A stretch of DNA of 64,000 bases from Branchipolynoe longqiensis (GCA_030323885.1 CM059197.1:34675884-34739883); one strand, 5' to 3'; shown: positions 44,286 to 56,054, numbered from the stretch's first letter. Notes: a model not told the origin generated them from the sequence alone. Translations and numbers: made by a program.

Positions 44286-44443
44286 GCTTGAGTGCATAAC
44301 ACTCAAGTAGTGAGTGTACTCCACTCAATATCCTGAGCGCCCAGCTGGCCGTCACGGGTCACAACACACATGTACCGCCCCCTTCTACTGCTATAGACGT
44401 TAGCCTGCACGAATTGGTATTTAATTGGTTCGACACCTCACCT

Positions 44444-44759
44444 GGGCCGCGTTCAGGCTCCGTCTCGGAGGCGCCTCGGAGGCGACCGTGACGTCAGGCT
44501 AGTCTGAACAACAATAGCAGTTGGTCGCCTCGAAAATGGCCGTCCCCATAGGCGGCGGCCATTTGCAATCGAAATGCTGCGCTCTGATTGGATGAAACCA
44601 CTGCATGCGGCGGCCATTTTCGAGGCGCTTTTTGTCTCCAACCTGAAAAGGGAGGCGTCTCCGAGACGTCTCCGAGACGCACCCTGAACGGAAATAGGCC
44701 AAAAAGCATCGCCGAGACGTCGCCGAGGCGCCTCCGAGACGGACTCTGAACGCGGCCCT
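44444..44759. mobile_element. Fold-back MITE M5 (GGGCCGCGTTCAG ends)
   Basis: GGGCCGCGTTCAG at 44444 and its inverse at 44747-44759 enclose arrays of CGTCTCGGAGGCGCCTCGG and its inverse. It has the same design as M1-M4 but different terminal letters; TA borders are not visible. Confidence 0.85.
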
Positions 44760-44841
44760 GACCTAGACTCACCGGCCCAAACAGCTGGGTGGTCTAGTTT
44801 GTTTCCCCCTCCCCCTACACCATCGCTATTTAGGCCCTACT

Positions 44842-45165
44842 TAGCATCCTTGCAGATGACATCGCCATCACCTGCTCCCATGCGATCAACACACAGGATC
44901 TCACTGAGCAGGTGCTCCACCTGGTAGGAAACGCCTGCCAGGACCTTGGACTAAAAATCTCCCCCACCAAGACCAAGATCATGCACATGTTCAGAGGTCA
45001 ACCACTTGACCCCCTCTATCTAGATGGATCCCCTATCGAATGGGTCTCCACCTTCGACTACCTAGGTATCCGTCTAGACTGAGACCTGAACATGAGAGCC
45101 CTCTGGGGGCCACCTGGCCACCAGAATGACCAACAGACTCCTCCTCATGAAGAGGATCTCCGGCT
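44842..45165 (+). pseudogene. LINE reverse transcriptase fragment
   Basis: Translation gives ILADDIAIT (the catalytic [YF]xDD box, here LADD), then QDLGLKISPTKTKIM and FDYLGIRLD, followed by a stop at ~45081 and a frameshift into MTNRLLLMKRISGF. The order ADD, GL-IS--KTK and YLG corresponds to RT palm motifs C, D and E of non-LTR retrotransposons. About 100 codons remain. The G/C-rich GTCCCGGCGCCGGC at 45215-45255 follows. Confidence 0.85.
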
Positions 45166-45361
45166 TCTCCTAGGGCGCCCCGGAGGGTGAACTCTGGGTT
45201 TTTTCCTCCCCCGAGAGTCCCGGCGCCGGCCGGGCCGAGAGTCCCGGCGCCGGCAGGTATATGTATATTTATATGTATACACATATGTATGTGTATATTT
45301 ATATTTATATATATATCCTTATATCTATATATATGTATATCATATATGTATATACATGTAT

Positions 45362-45473
45362 ATGCAAATCTAAAAATAATGGCAATAATAATTAAAATAA
45401 TACGGTAATAATAATGACAATAATAATGGTAATATTGATGATAATAATAATGACAATATAATGATAAAAATAG

Positions 45474-45480
<7 letters not shown>
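45362..45480 (+). repeat. ~120-bp inverted partner of 49078-49190
   Basis: GCAAATCTAAAAATAATGGC through AATAATAATGACAATATAAT is met as a near-exact inverse at 49078-49190, 3.6 kb away. Both are flanked by TATA runs. Confidence 0.8.
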
Positions 45481-45507
<27 letters not shown>

Positions 45508-45509
<2 letters not shown>

Positions 45510-46280
45510 AATACATACTGTATTTAAAGATAACTGCATCACATATTGTAGAGTGGTCCTCAATTTGACTGGTAAATTAACCCATGTGTAGTCTGTGTCA
45601 CAATCAGACTTATTGCAAGGGGCCTAAGCTCTGATACTTTCACAATAAGATTTGAACAATTCCAAAGAAAGCTTTCACACCTCAGATTGCCAATGGTTCT
45701 CTGGGCTGCACCTCCAGTGACAGCTTCACTCACTGACTGTGAATGTCTTACAGCTTATGCCGTTGAACTAGGTATGAGAGTGGATTGGATTTGGTTTATA
45801 AGGGTCTGTGCCACAGTGCACGGCACACACATATTTCTGAAGGCACATACTACACAACAGTCAACTCGTTACTTGCAAATGGATTACTATTGTGATGGAT
45901 TTGACACAGTCATCCCTACATTTAGGAACACTGGTAAGTTATTCTTCACCTGATATTGCAATATTATGTATATATTATATATAATATATACATATGTATG
46001 GGCATATACGCATATATACATATAACATTATAAGTATGTGTATGTGTTCATGTACATGCATAATCAAAAATAAAATGAATACAATATAAATGGAGTATTA
46101 TTTAGGGTAATGGCACTGTTTGGTTAAAATCTGAGGGTGAAAGTGTCAGAGCTTAGGCCCCTTGCATTGTTGCAATAAGTCTGAGAGTGACACAGACTAC
46201 ATATGGATTAACTTAGCAGTGACAAATGGAGGACCACTCTAAGATATGTGATGCAGTCATCTCTAAATACAATATGTATT
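45508..46280. mobile_element. MITE-like element K with ~135-bp TIRs around an exon-like ORF
   Basis: 45508-45643 and 46138-46280 are inverted copies (blocks CTGCATCACATAT, AGAGTGGTCCTC, GTAGTCTGTGTCAC, CAGACTTATTGCAA and GGGGCCTAAGCTCTGA). The interior holds an open frame at 45686-45933. Long TA runs border both ends, so a target duplication cannot be read. Confidence 0.8.
45686..45933 (+). other. Exon-like open segment inside element K
   Basis: A 248-bp segment preceded by a pyrimidine-rich acceptor (GCTTTCACACCTCAG) and followed by a consensus donor GTAAGT. The frame is open and reads HGTHIFLKAH, then MDYYCDGFDTVIPTF; composition is like real protein, not a repeat. I do not recognise the family. 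It may be a transposase exon or a captured host exon. Confidence 0.4.
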
Positions 46281-46345
46281 TATATGCATATATATAGTCA
46301 TGTATATATGTCTGCATATGTATTTATGTATACATATATGTATAT

Positions 46346-47232
46346 ATGTGAAGTGGGCAAGACTACACTCGATCTATGACCGGTGCGGGCTTGGGCCGGG
46401 CAACCCGCATTCTGAAATGTGGGCTGCGCCAGGACAAGCCCGAATTGGCCATCAAATGCGGGTCCGGGTTCACTGCCGTAAAGCATTGCTAGGAGATGCA
46501 GATTGCAACTTTCCTAGCAACGATGGAAGGTCGAGCGCTGTGGCTCAGACCCATCGGACATGTTTCTGCACGCTCTGATGTTTTAGACGAGATTTAGGCC
46601 TATATTGTCGGAATTCTGAATTGTTTTTAAGTTAATCATGGGGGGAAGGGCGGTACTTATGGGTATTCATCATTATTACCGAATCGGATTGTATCAGTAG
46701 TGGTAGGAATAAAGCTGTGAGCTCTTAAAAGTGATTGGAACATTCCTTGCATTCTTTACTATTCTCCAGTCTTTACATATATTAACCGCTATGGTCAAGT
46801 TGATATTGATATTTGATTATTCTATATCTAATTAAGGGCCTTCTACCTGGTAGGCCTTAAGCAGCCGATCAACCCTTCTGCGGGGATATAATAGTCTGCT
46901 GTTTAATAGGTGACAGCAGGCTGTTTATACGTGATAGCGGCGGCACAACATAGGGTGCCGGCCTATATCTGGATTAACCAAAGTATATCAACACTCGCAA
47001 ACGGCGGAGAGGAGAGCCAGTTAGTTGAAACAATAAATGACATCTTTCTATGGTACTCTGGCTGCCTGCCCTTAGGCCAGGATTCATAGCACGAAGGCGG
47101 TCGACCTGCAGACGGGATGAGAGGCGGCGGTGGCCCGCGGCAGGCCCAGGAAATTCACTCAGAGAACATTATAGAAAAATACCACATTACGCTCGCCTTA
47201 GGTGGGGATGAAATAGCCAAACGGATAAATAT
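46346..47232 (+). repeat. ~720-bp dispersed repeat, copy Y
   Basis: Partner of 9721-10442 with ~160 bp of extra sequence at about 46880-47100. TATA/TATG arrays flank it, as in the first copy. Confidence 0.7.
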
Positions 47233-47244
47233 GTCTGCATATAT

Positions 47245-47570
47245 ATGTACATATAAATATATGTGTATGTATGTGTATGTATGTGTATGTATGTATGTGT
47301 ATGCATGTGTATGTATGTGTATGCAGGTGTATGTATGTGTATGTATGTGTATGTATGTGTATGTATGTGTATGTATGTGTATGTATGTGTATGTATGTGT
47401 ATGTATGTGTATGTATATATTTGCATGTATATATGTGTATGTATATGGATGTGTATGCATGTTTATGCATGTGTATGCATGTGTATGCATATGTATGCAT
47501 ATGTATGCATATGTATGTATGCATATGTATGTATGTATATGTATGTATATATATATATACCTACTTATAT
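47245..47570. repeat. TGTATG/TGCATG hexanucleotide repeat
   Basis: (TATGTG)n with TGCATG variants. Cysteine/valine/tyrosine-rich frames here are artefacts. Confidence 0.95.
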
Positions 47571-47954
47571 ACAGCGTATATACAGATGTAAGCAAATACG
47601 CATGGTGCTTCCCCCAGCGGCTTGGGACGGAACTAGCTTAGTTCGCCCCGTCGCCGGGTGCTTTACATATATACCTTGTCGCTATAGGCTTCCCTACGGT
47701 CAACACCAATTTTTATATTCTATTTATCTACTTATTTTATTTTTATATTTACTTTTCTCTTTTACATTACCTTTTATTTATTCCTTTTACCTACTTATTC
47801 ACTTTGTTCTTCTATCGGTAGGGCATTTGAGCCCAGCCAGGTGCATTTGATGTTATTCCTAATAAATATTGTACCCACCACTCTGCCTCTAGTGCTATTC
47901 TTACATGTATATATATATATATGTATATGTATGTGTATGTGTGTATATGTATGT

Positions 47955-48340
47955 ATATGACTTCAACCGACCTGACTTCACCCAACCTGACTTCACCCTC
48001 ACCGACTTCACCCGACCCAAGCCGACTTCACCCTCACCGACTTCACTCGACCTGATTTGACCTGTCCGACTTGACCTGACCTGAGTTGACCCGATGGATA
48101 AAGTCAGGTCGGGTAAAGTCAGGTCTGGTAAAGTCAGGTCGGGTAAAGATGTGTCGGATAAAGTTGTGTCAAGTAAAGTAGAGTTGGTCAAGTAGAGTCA
48201 GTCATGTAGAGTCAGGTAAAGTAGAGTCGGGTATAGTAGAGTCGGGTATAGTAGAGTCGGGTAAGGTAGCTTTGGGTAAAGTAGCTTTGGGTAAAGTAGA
48301 GTTGGTAAAGTAGAGTCGGGTAAAGTAGAGTTGGGTAAAG
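47955..48340. repeat. GTCGGGTAAA satellite with a polarity switch
   Basis: GACCTGACTTCACCC units at 47965-48090 switch at about 48095 to the inverse GGGTAAAGTCAGGTC, so the array is a large imperfect palindrome. It resumes at 48720-49075 in the second orientation. Confidence 0.9.
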
Positions 48341-48341
48341 C

Positions 48342-48722
48342 AAAGACCCTATAATACTAAGACGGCTCACTCCCTATCTCTCCAATGGTAATGTAAATTT
48401 TGCAGTGCCACCTTGTGGAGGGTTTGATCAGCCCGGCTGCTGGTTGGTGTTTCACATGTAAACACATACAATTATATTATACATGAGATAGGTAAGTATG
48501 AATTCACATCAATATGAAATTGCTATGAACAAATACACATTGTCAGCAGCAGCATCATCAGCATCGCCATCATCACACATCTTTCACATTCATATATACA
48601 TTCATACATATAATATAGCACCTGTTTAACCAAGAGAACAGCCTGTGCACCAAGTGGTGGGTTTTATCATTTTGATTACACAGTACAGGCTGAGTGAGCC
48701 GTCTTAGTATTTTAGGGTCTTT
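48342..48722. mobile_element. MITE L inserted in the GGGTAAAG satellite
   Basis: AAAGACCCTATAATACTAAG, then ACGGCTCACTC, is inverted at about 48687-48722. The element interrupts the satellite: GGGTAAAG on the left and GGGTAAAG on the right. The middle is A/T-rich and unique. Confidence 0.85.
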
Positions 48723-49075
48723 GGGTAAAGTAAGGTCGGGTCCAGTCAGGTCAAGTCCAGTCAGGTCGGGCGAAGTCAGGTTGGGCGAAGTCAGGTCGGG
48801 TAAAGTCAAGTCGGGTAACGTCAAATCGGGTAATGTCAGGTCGCGTAAAGTCAGGTTGGGTAAAGTAAAGTCAGGTCGGGTAATGTCAGGTCGGATGATG
48901 TCAAGTCAGGTCAGGTCAGGTCAGGCAAAGTGAGGTGGGACAACATCAGGTCGGGTAACATCAAGTTGGGTAAAGTCAAGTCCGGTAAACTCATGTCAGG
49001 TAAAGTAAGGTCGGGTAAAGCAGAGTCGGGTAAAGTAGAGTCAGGTCGGGTAAAGTCAGGTCGGGTAACGTAAAA
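48720..49075. repeat. GTCGGGTAAA satellite, right part
   Basis: Units GTCAGGTCGGGTAAA in one orientation; continuation of the array at 48095-48340. Confidence 0.95.
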
Positions 49076-49077
49076 TA

Positions 49078-49190
49078 GTATTGCTATTTTTATCATTATA
49101 TTGTCATTATTATTATCATCGTTATTATCATTATTATTGTCATTATTATTACCATATTATTTTAATTACCATTGGCATTATTTTTAGATT
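49078..49190 (-). repeat. Inverted partner of 45362-45480
   Basis: A/T-rich, TTATTATTGTCATTATTATT-type text ending in TTTTTAGATTTGCATA. Confidence 0.8.
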
Positions 49191-49199
49191 TGCATATAA

Positions 49200-50050
49200 A
49201 TGTATATACATATATTATATACATATATACATAGAGCAAGTAATGGGCCATCAGATGCATAATTACAGTGTTATTTATAAGCATAGCTTACTGGACTCCC
49301 GGTACCAGGCCTTCCAGCACTGGCCTTCCCTTAAATAATATGAATAGAAATAAAAAGTGATAAACCAACAATAAAAGAAATCAAATACAGTAATATTTAA
49401 GGTAGGTTTTTCTTAATGTTGTACCAGTAATACAAGCCATCTTTGTGGTGATTATGCATCAGATGCATAATCACAGTGAATTATTGATTATGCATATATA
49501 TATTGGTATGCACAAAATATATCTACATGATGTACAACATTCCCCACAGACCTCCCCCAGCGGCAAGTGGAAGTATATGAGTGGGCCACAGACCAGCATA
49601 TATACCCCCATGGTTGGCTGGAGGTTCCTCGATTGTTTGGGATTTATGGCTATACCAACACAGTACCATCATGGGCAGTTCTGGCCTGTAGCCATGTGTT
49701 GTAACTAATGAATTATTTCCTAATATTCACTGTTAATTTACTCAATCCGGTCCCAACTAAATGTCCTAGGAATATCCAGGAAATTAGATATCATTTTTGG
49801 CTTTCTAGTGATGTATTCCAATATGAAAACATCCCAAAACTCAGTGTGCCATAACCATATTTTTTAACCTGCTTACTAATCCTATATAAAATTCGACCTT
49901 CGAAATTGAACCAGGGGTCGAATGAGGTATTTAACCACCATAGCCCAATCGAGGTAAGCTCTCCAACCTGGTTATCGTCAGTGCATCATTTGTTGAAAGA
50001 AGCCATTTCATCTTAACATTGTCATAATTATTCACCTATGAATTATGTGT
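49200..50050. other. No gene; short palindromes
   Basis: GATTATGCATCAGATGCATAATC at 49450-49472 is a palindromic block, with a related GCATCAGATGCAT-type motif near 49250. No coding evidence. Confidence 0.45.
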
Positions 50051-50054
50051 GGAA

Positions 50055-50770
50055 TGTGAGGATGAGTATGCTGAGAGTAATGGTGTGCTGAAAGGTAAAC
50101 ACAATCAAATGGTGGGCCTAGCTGAAAAGGTAAACCCAGTGAAAGGTAGACGCAGCCGTATGGCAAACCCGGTGAAAGGTAAATGAGGGCGAAAAGTAAC
50201 ACCAACTGAAAAGTAAATCTAGACAAAAGGTAAATCCAGTCAAAAGGTAAACCTAGTTAAAAGGTATGCCTAGTCTAAAGGTGAAGCTAGCCGAAAAGTA
50301 ACCCTAATTGAAAGTTAAATCTATCCAAAAGGTAAATCCAGCCAAATGGTAAACCTAACCGCAAGGTATGCCTAGTCTAAAGGTAAAGCTAGCCGAAAAG
50401 TAACCCCAACTGAAAGGTTAATCTAGCCAAAAGGTAAATCCAGCCAAATTGTAAACCAAACCAAAAGGTAAGCATAGTCTAAAGGTAAACCTAGCCGAAA
50501 AGTAACCCCAACTGAAAGGTTAATCAAGCCAAAAGGTAAATCCAGTCAAATTGTAAACCTAAGCAAAAGGTAAGCCTAGTCTAAAAGTAAACCTAAATGA
50601 AAGGTAAACCCAGTTGAAAGGTATATCCAGCCGAAGCGTAAGCCCAGCATAAAGGTAAATCCAGCCTAACGGTAAACCTAGCCAAAACGTAAAGCCAGTC
50701 TAAAGGTAAATCTAGCTGAAACGTAAACCCAACCAAAAGGTATACCTAGTCCAAAGGTAAACCCAGGAAA
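50055..50770. repeat. ~17-bp degenerate minisatellite
   Basis: Units such as AAAGGTAAACCTAGCCG, AAAAGTAACCCCAACTG and AAAGGTAAATCCAGCCA rotate in a fairly constant order, so a higher-order unit of four to six monomers is present. Confidence 0.9.
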
Positions 50771-50989
50771 ATATGAGCTTTGACATAGCTGGGTATAAGT
50801 AGCTTCACCTTTGTGCAATGCGCAGAGCTGAGGTTGTGAAGCTACATTAGATGTGGATACAGGTGGTGGTCAGTAAAATGAAGTTGTTGGTACAACAGAT
50901 GTACTTAGCAAGCATCGGTCTGCAATACATTCTTACTCGTGTGATGTGATTTAAGTCACATTTGCACGTTGCTGCTCCTCATGGGGCCA

Positions 50990-51930
50990 GCCAACAGTAG
51001 TACAGCTACTAACACTAACACCATTAAAACCAGCAGTACTAACACCAGTAACACCACCGCTACTAGCAGTAGTAACACCAGCAGTACTAGCAACAGTAAC
51101 ACCACCACTACTAGTAACACCAGTAACACCACCGCTACTAGCACTAGTAACACCAGCAGTACTAACAACAGTAACACCACCACTACTACTAACACCAGTA
51201 GTAACACCACCGCTACTAGTACTAGTAGCACGAGCAGTACTAACAACAATAACGCCACCACTACTAGTACTAGTAACACAAGCAGTACTAACACCAGTAA
51301 CACCACCGCTACTACTAACACCAGTAACACCAGTAACACCACCGCTACTAGCACTAGTAACACCAGCAGCACTAGGAACAGTAACACCACCACCACTACT
51401 AACAACAGTAACACCACCGCTACTACTAACACCAGTAACACCACCACTACTAGCACTAGCAACACCAGCAGTACTAACAGCAGTAACACCACCACTACTA
51501 CTAACACCAGTAACACCACTAACACCAGCACCACCACTACTACTAACACATCTACTAACAACCTAGCATAACCAGCATTAACACCAGCAGTACTAACACC
51601 AGTAACACCACCACTACTACTAACACCAGTAACACCACTACTACTAGCACTAGTAACACCAGCAGCACTAGCAACAGTAACACCACTACTATTACTAACA
51701 CCAGTAACACCACCGTTACTACTAACACCAGTTAGCCAGTAACACCACCACTACTACTAACACCAGTAACACCACTATACTAGCACTAGTAACACCAGCA
51801 GCACTAGCAGCAGTAACACCACCACTACTACTAACACCAGTAACACCACCGCTACTAGCACTAGTAACACCAGCAGTACTAACACCAGTAACACCACTGC
51901 TGTTGTAGCAACAGTAACACCACTACTACT
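50990..51930. repeat. ACY-trinucleotide-like minisatellite
   Basis: AACACCAGTAACACCACCGC and related strings keep a three-base phase, giving a Ser/Thr/Asn frame on plus and a Val/Leu frame on minus. Low complexity and absence of context argue against a gene. Confidence 0.9.
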
Positions 51931-52009
51931 ACTAACCTAGTAGTAGTAGTGGTGGTGTTACTGATGGCTACACTGAACAGTGTACTACTAACACCAGCAA
52001 CAGTAACAA

Positions 52010-52290
52010 CAATGACTAGCAGTGACGAGAAGTGATGAGCAGAAACGAGCGGTGACCAGCAGTGACCAGCAGTGACGAGCAATGACGAGCAATGACGAGC
52101 AGTGACCAGCAATGACCAGCAATGACCAGCAGTGACCAGCAGTGACCAGCAGTGACCAGCAGTGACCAGCAGTGACCAGCAGTGACCAGCAATGTGGAGC
52201 AGTGACCAGCAGTGACTACCAGTGACCAGTAGTGACCAGCAGTGATTGGCAGTGACTAGCAGTGATTGGCAGTGACCAGCAGTAACCATA
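52010..52290. repeat. AGTGACCAGC 10-mer array
   Basis: About 28 head-to-tail 10-mers. The inverse unit GCTGGTCACT forms an array at 52800-53130. Confidence 0.95.
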
Positions 52291-52291
52291 C

Positions 52292-52331
52292 AGAGAATCT
52301 GGTGTAGATAGACATCTACACCAGATTCTCT
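52292..52331. repeat. Perfect 18-bp hairpin with a 4-nt loop
   Basis: AGAGAATCTGGTGTAGAT, loop AGAC, then the exact inverse. It sits immediately at the end of the 10-mer array, near the centre of the inverted minisatellite arrangement. Confidence 0.95.
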
Positions 52332-52539
52332 GAGGAATGTCCAATTTTGGTCAGCCTACACTGACCAATATATGAACCGTAGCACAAATCTACCGAGCAG
52401 AGAAGGTACCGTGACATGTCTAGAATACTAAGAAGCTCCAGTTTGGACCGAGTGAAACACTAATTTACCCGTGGCGCCATGATCTAATAAACTGCTACTG
52501 GTTCCGCTATTGCCTTAACATCTGTTGCAGCTGACCGTG

Positions 52540-53260
52540 GTACTGATGGTCACACTGGTCGTAATGGTGGTGTTGATACTGCTGGTGGTGCTAATGGTGG
52601 TGGTGCTTTAACTCATTATGGTAGTCATGGTTGCGGTGATGGTGGTGGTGTGGTTGTGCATGACTGTGGTGATGATGTGGTAGTGGTAGTGTGAAGGTGT
52701 GGTGGTGGTGGTAGTGGGTATGGTGGTAGTGGTAGTGTGATGTGGTGGTGTTAGTGTTAGTAGTGCTGATAGCCTCTGCTGGTTACTGTTGATGTTTGCT
52801 ACTGCTAGTCATTGTTGTTAAGTGCTGGTCACTGCTGGTCACTGTTGGTCATTGCTGGTCACTGCTAGTCACTGCTAGTCACAACTACTCATAACTCGTC
52901 ACTTCTCGTCACTGCTCAGCATTGCTGGTCACTAGTGGTCAGTCTTGGTCACTTGTGGTCACTCGTGGTCACTAGTGGTCACTGCTGATCACTGGTGGTC
53001 ACTGATCGTCACTGCTTGTCACTGCTCGTCACTGCTCGTTTCTGTCGGTCACTCCTTGTCACTGGTAATCAATGCTGGGCATTGCTGGTTACTGCTGGCC
53101 ATTGCTGGAAACTGCTACTCGTTCATGGTCATTCATGGTTATTGCTGCCAAATGATGGTTCCTGCTGGTTCCTTCAGGTTCTATTGGTTGCTGTTTGTTA
53201 TTGTTGGTTGCTCGGGGCTACTGCTGGTTGCTGCATACTACTGTTACAGCTGGTTACTGC
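52540..53260. repeat. GGTGGT-type and GCTGGTCACT arrays
   Basis: GGTGGTGGTAGTG text (52540-52790) mirrors the ACCACC text of 50990-51930. GCTGGTCACT units (52800-53130) mirror 52010-52290. Further GCTGGTTACTG variants follow. Confidence 0.85.
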
Positions 53261-53269
53261 TGGTTACTA

Positions 53270-53900
53270 TAGTTTCTGGCGGTTACTGTTGGTTACTGAT
53301 AGCCTCTGCTGGTTGCTGTTGATTGCCGCTTGTTACTGCATTTAATGCTGGTTACTGATAGGTTCTGCTGGCTGATGTTGATTGTCGCTTGTTAATGCAT
53401 TTACTGCTGGTTACTGATAGCCTCTGCTGGTTACTGTTGATTGCCGCTTGTCACTACATTTAATGCTGGTTACTGTTAGGTTCTCCTGGTTGCTGTTGAT
53501 TGCCGCTTGTTACTGCATTTAATGCTGGTTACTGATAGATTCTGCTGGTTGCTGTTGATTGTTGCTTGTTACTGCATTTACTGCTGGTTACTGATAGCCT
53601 CTGCTGGTTGTTTTTGATTGCCACTTGTCATTGCTCGTCATTGCATTATCAGTAACCAGCATTTAATGCTGGTTACTGATAGGTTCTGCTGGTTGCTGTT
53701 GATTGTCGCTTGTTACTGCCTTTACTGCTGGTTACTGATATGTTCTGCTGGTTGCTGTTGATTGTCGCTTGTTACTGCATGTACTGCTGGTTACTGATAG
53801 GTTCTGCTGGTTGCTGTTGATTGTCGCGTGTTACTGCATTTACTGCTGGTTACTGATAGGCTCTGCTGGTTACTGTTGATTGCCGTTTGCTACTGGTTTC
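53270..53900. repeat. 59-bp satellite, ~10 units
   Basis: Units contain ACTGCTGGTTACTGATAGGT, TCTGCTGGTTGCTGTTGATT and GTCGCTTGTTACTGCATT. It evolved from the same GCTGGTTACTG motif as the preceding array. Degenerate units continue to ~54165. Confidence 0.9.
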
Positions 53901-54171
53901 ACTGCTGTTTATTACTGATTAGTACAGCTACTGATAGTTACTAAAGTTCCTGATAGACTCTGCTTCCTACTGCATTTATGTCTTGTTGTTACTGGTTACT
54001 AAGGTTACTGATAGTTACTGCTGAATGCTGATGGTTGTTGCTTTCTACTACTGTTACTGATGATTATTACTACTATATTTACTGATAGCTACTGGTGGTT
54101 GATGTTTGCTACTGCTGTTAGTTCTGGTTATGATTTGTTACTTCAGTTATTGATAGTTGCTACTGCTGGGG

Positions 54172-54495
54172 AGCAGGACGTAGCTCATGCGGTAGAGTGT
54201 CCACCTGTGAAGCTGTCGGTCATCGGATCGATCCTTCTCAGTGGATCCATTTGCAGTTTCGGCTATTTTCCATTCTAACAAGTTGTCCACAACTGGTTCA
54301 CCAAAGGCTGCGTATGTGCTATCCTGTCTGTGGGAAAGTGCATATAAAAGACTCCTTGCTGCTTATGAAAAGAGCAGACTATGTGATGGCAGCGGGTTTC
54401 CTTCAAATAAATGTCAGAATGACCATATGTTTGATGACCAATAGCCGATGATGAAAGTCAATGTGCTCTAGAGACATCGTTAAATCAAAAAATTA
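54172..54495 (+). mobile_element. MetaSINE-like tRNA-derived SINE
   Basis: The head GACGTAGCTCATGCGGTAGA is an A-box tRNA start, with the B-box region near GGATCGATCCTTC. The central domain TATGTGCTATCCTGTCTGTG, then GTGCATATAAAAGACTCCTT and AGCGGGTTTCCT, is the conserved core I associate with MetaSINEs of molluscs, brachiopods, annelids and hemichordates. The 3' end is CATCGTTAAATCAAAAAATT. Confidence 0.85.
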
Positions 54496-54499
54496 ATTG

Positions 54500-54919
54500 T
54501 TGGAAATGTTCAAAAGAGAGGTATATTAGAGGCTGAATTTGCATCCGTGATGCTAACGTACTCTAGTGTACTCTAGGGTATTCTAGTGTATTCTAGTGTA
54601 CTCTAGCATGCTCTACTGTACTCTAGTGTACTTGGACGAAGCCCTGGTCACATAGCGATTATTGGATGTAGGTGAACCTAGTAGAGGCTAACGTAGTTGA
54701 ACGTAGTTGAACGTAGTTGAATGTAGTTGAACGTAGTTGAATGTACCAGCATCCGTACCGTAACGTATTTATCCATACCGTAATGTATTTATCCAGACCA
54801 AAACTTGCCGTACCTTAACGTATTTCAACATAGTTTAACGTACTTACACCATGTTTGACCCACGTTATTCTATCCTACGCATCACTATGTCCACTAACGG
54901 CTATGTGACCGGGCCTTTA
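54500..54919. mobile_element. Fold-back element M3, relative of M2
   Basis: It shares GTTCAAAAGAGAGGTA-type text and CGTACTCTAG repeats with 38050-38200. The M2-type end GCCCTGGTCACATAG lies internally at 54640. The right end is GGCTATGTGACCGGGCCTTTA, with TA at 54918-54919. Internal TAGTTGAACG units match M2. Confidence 0.75.
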
Positions 54920-54960
54920 ATCAGAATAGAAGTGACCTGCCACCGCCCAGTCGGATCGCA

Positions 54961-55169
54961 GGTAACTTCCCATGCGAGGGGGGAGGGGACACTAGCTAGC
55001 CATGGGTGAAGCAGTCTACCATAGGGATTGCTGCTGCTAGCATGCTGCCACCTGCCGATAATTCTGGTAACTTCCCATGCGAGGGGGAGGGGACACGAGC
55101 TAGCCATGGGTGAAGCGGTCTACCATAGGGATTGCTGCTGCTAGCATGCTGCCACCTGTCGATAATTCT
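54961..55169. repeat. 105-bp direct tandem duplication
   Basis: GGTAACTTCCCATGCGAGGG to CTGCCACCTG(C/T)CGATAATTCT is present twice with few differences. Confidence 0.95.
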
Positions 55170-55213
55170 GACCAGCAAGGATCAGTGCAGATGATAGTCG
55201 AGGCCATCACCAT

Positions 55214-55676
55214 GGCCGTAATCGATTAACATGACCCGGGTGACTCGGGTCACCCGAGTCATCAGAATTTCAAATAGGACACCGCGAGTGGAGTCGACGA
55301 ATACATGTGCCGCGTGAAAAACCACCCAATCCCAGTAACCCACCTCTCGGCTGGGGTTTGCAAGGAGCGATGACATCACATTTGCACTGGTACCATCCTG
55401 CAGGATAACAGCCACCATTACCAGTCATACATTTTTTTTTTGGTAATAACATAGATTAATGAAATGGAAATATCACTAAACTATGCCATCATAAAAATAT
55501 TTATATCATATTTTGCTGTAATTATATCGGCTATTAAAAAACAAATAAAAGGGCCACCATTTTTATCACCTTGAGTGGGGAGAAGCGTATTCGATTATTC
55601 GACCCGAGTCTGCAGGATGTGCGCATGCGCCAAAAAGTGGCTCGGGTGACCAGAGTGGATTAATCGATTACGCCCC
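55214..55676 (-). mobile_element. MITE I3
   Basis: Opposite orientation to I1 and I2. Ends GGCCGTAATCGATTAACATG and the inverse of GGATTAATCGATTACGCCCC; NRF1-like GTGCGCATGCGCC at ~55619-55631. Confidence 0.9.
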
Positions 55677-55679
55677 ATG

Positions 55680-56050
55680 TGATAGTGGGGCTCATTGCAG
55701 ACTTACTACACCTACCAACCAACACCCCTACAAGATTGGGTGAACCACATACTCAATCAGAATTTAACAAATTAACCAATTATTTACCGAGAAACCTCAT
55801 ATATTGATGCTGAAAACATTAGATTGAATTATCCTCAAGCGTACTTTATGACATGGCACACAGGTGACCTCACAAAGATAATGACCTTTAACCCTTCTAT
55901 AATTCAGTTAATACATTGACCATGTTTGGCTGTGTTACCATGCATGGTATATCATGTTTCTGACAGATTATGTAGATTGCTCATTTATAACCTAGATTTA
56001 TTATTCGGACATGACCTTTGACCTCTGTCAGCCAGTTCCTTAGTAAAAAC
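55680..56050. other. No gene seen
   Basis: Unique A/T-rich sequence; no supported feature. Confidence 0.4.
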
Positions 56051-56054
56051 GAGA

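Noticed and set aside
47117..47850. 195-codon Cys/Val/Tyr-rich frame
   Set aside because: TGTATG hexanucleotide repeat read-through.
50956..51571. ~200-codon Val/Leu and Ser/Thr/Asn frames
   Set aside because: Trinucleotide-phase minisatellite; open in several frames and low complexity.
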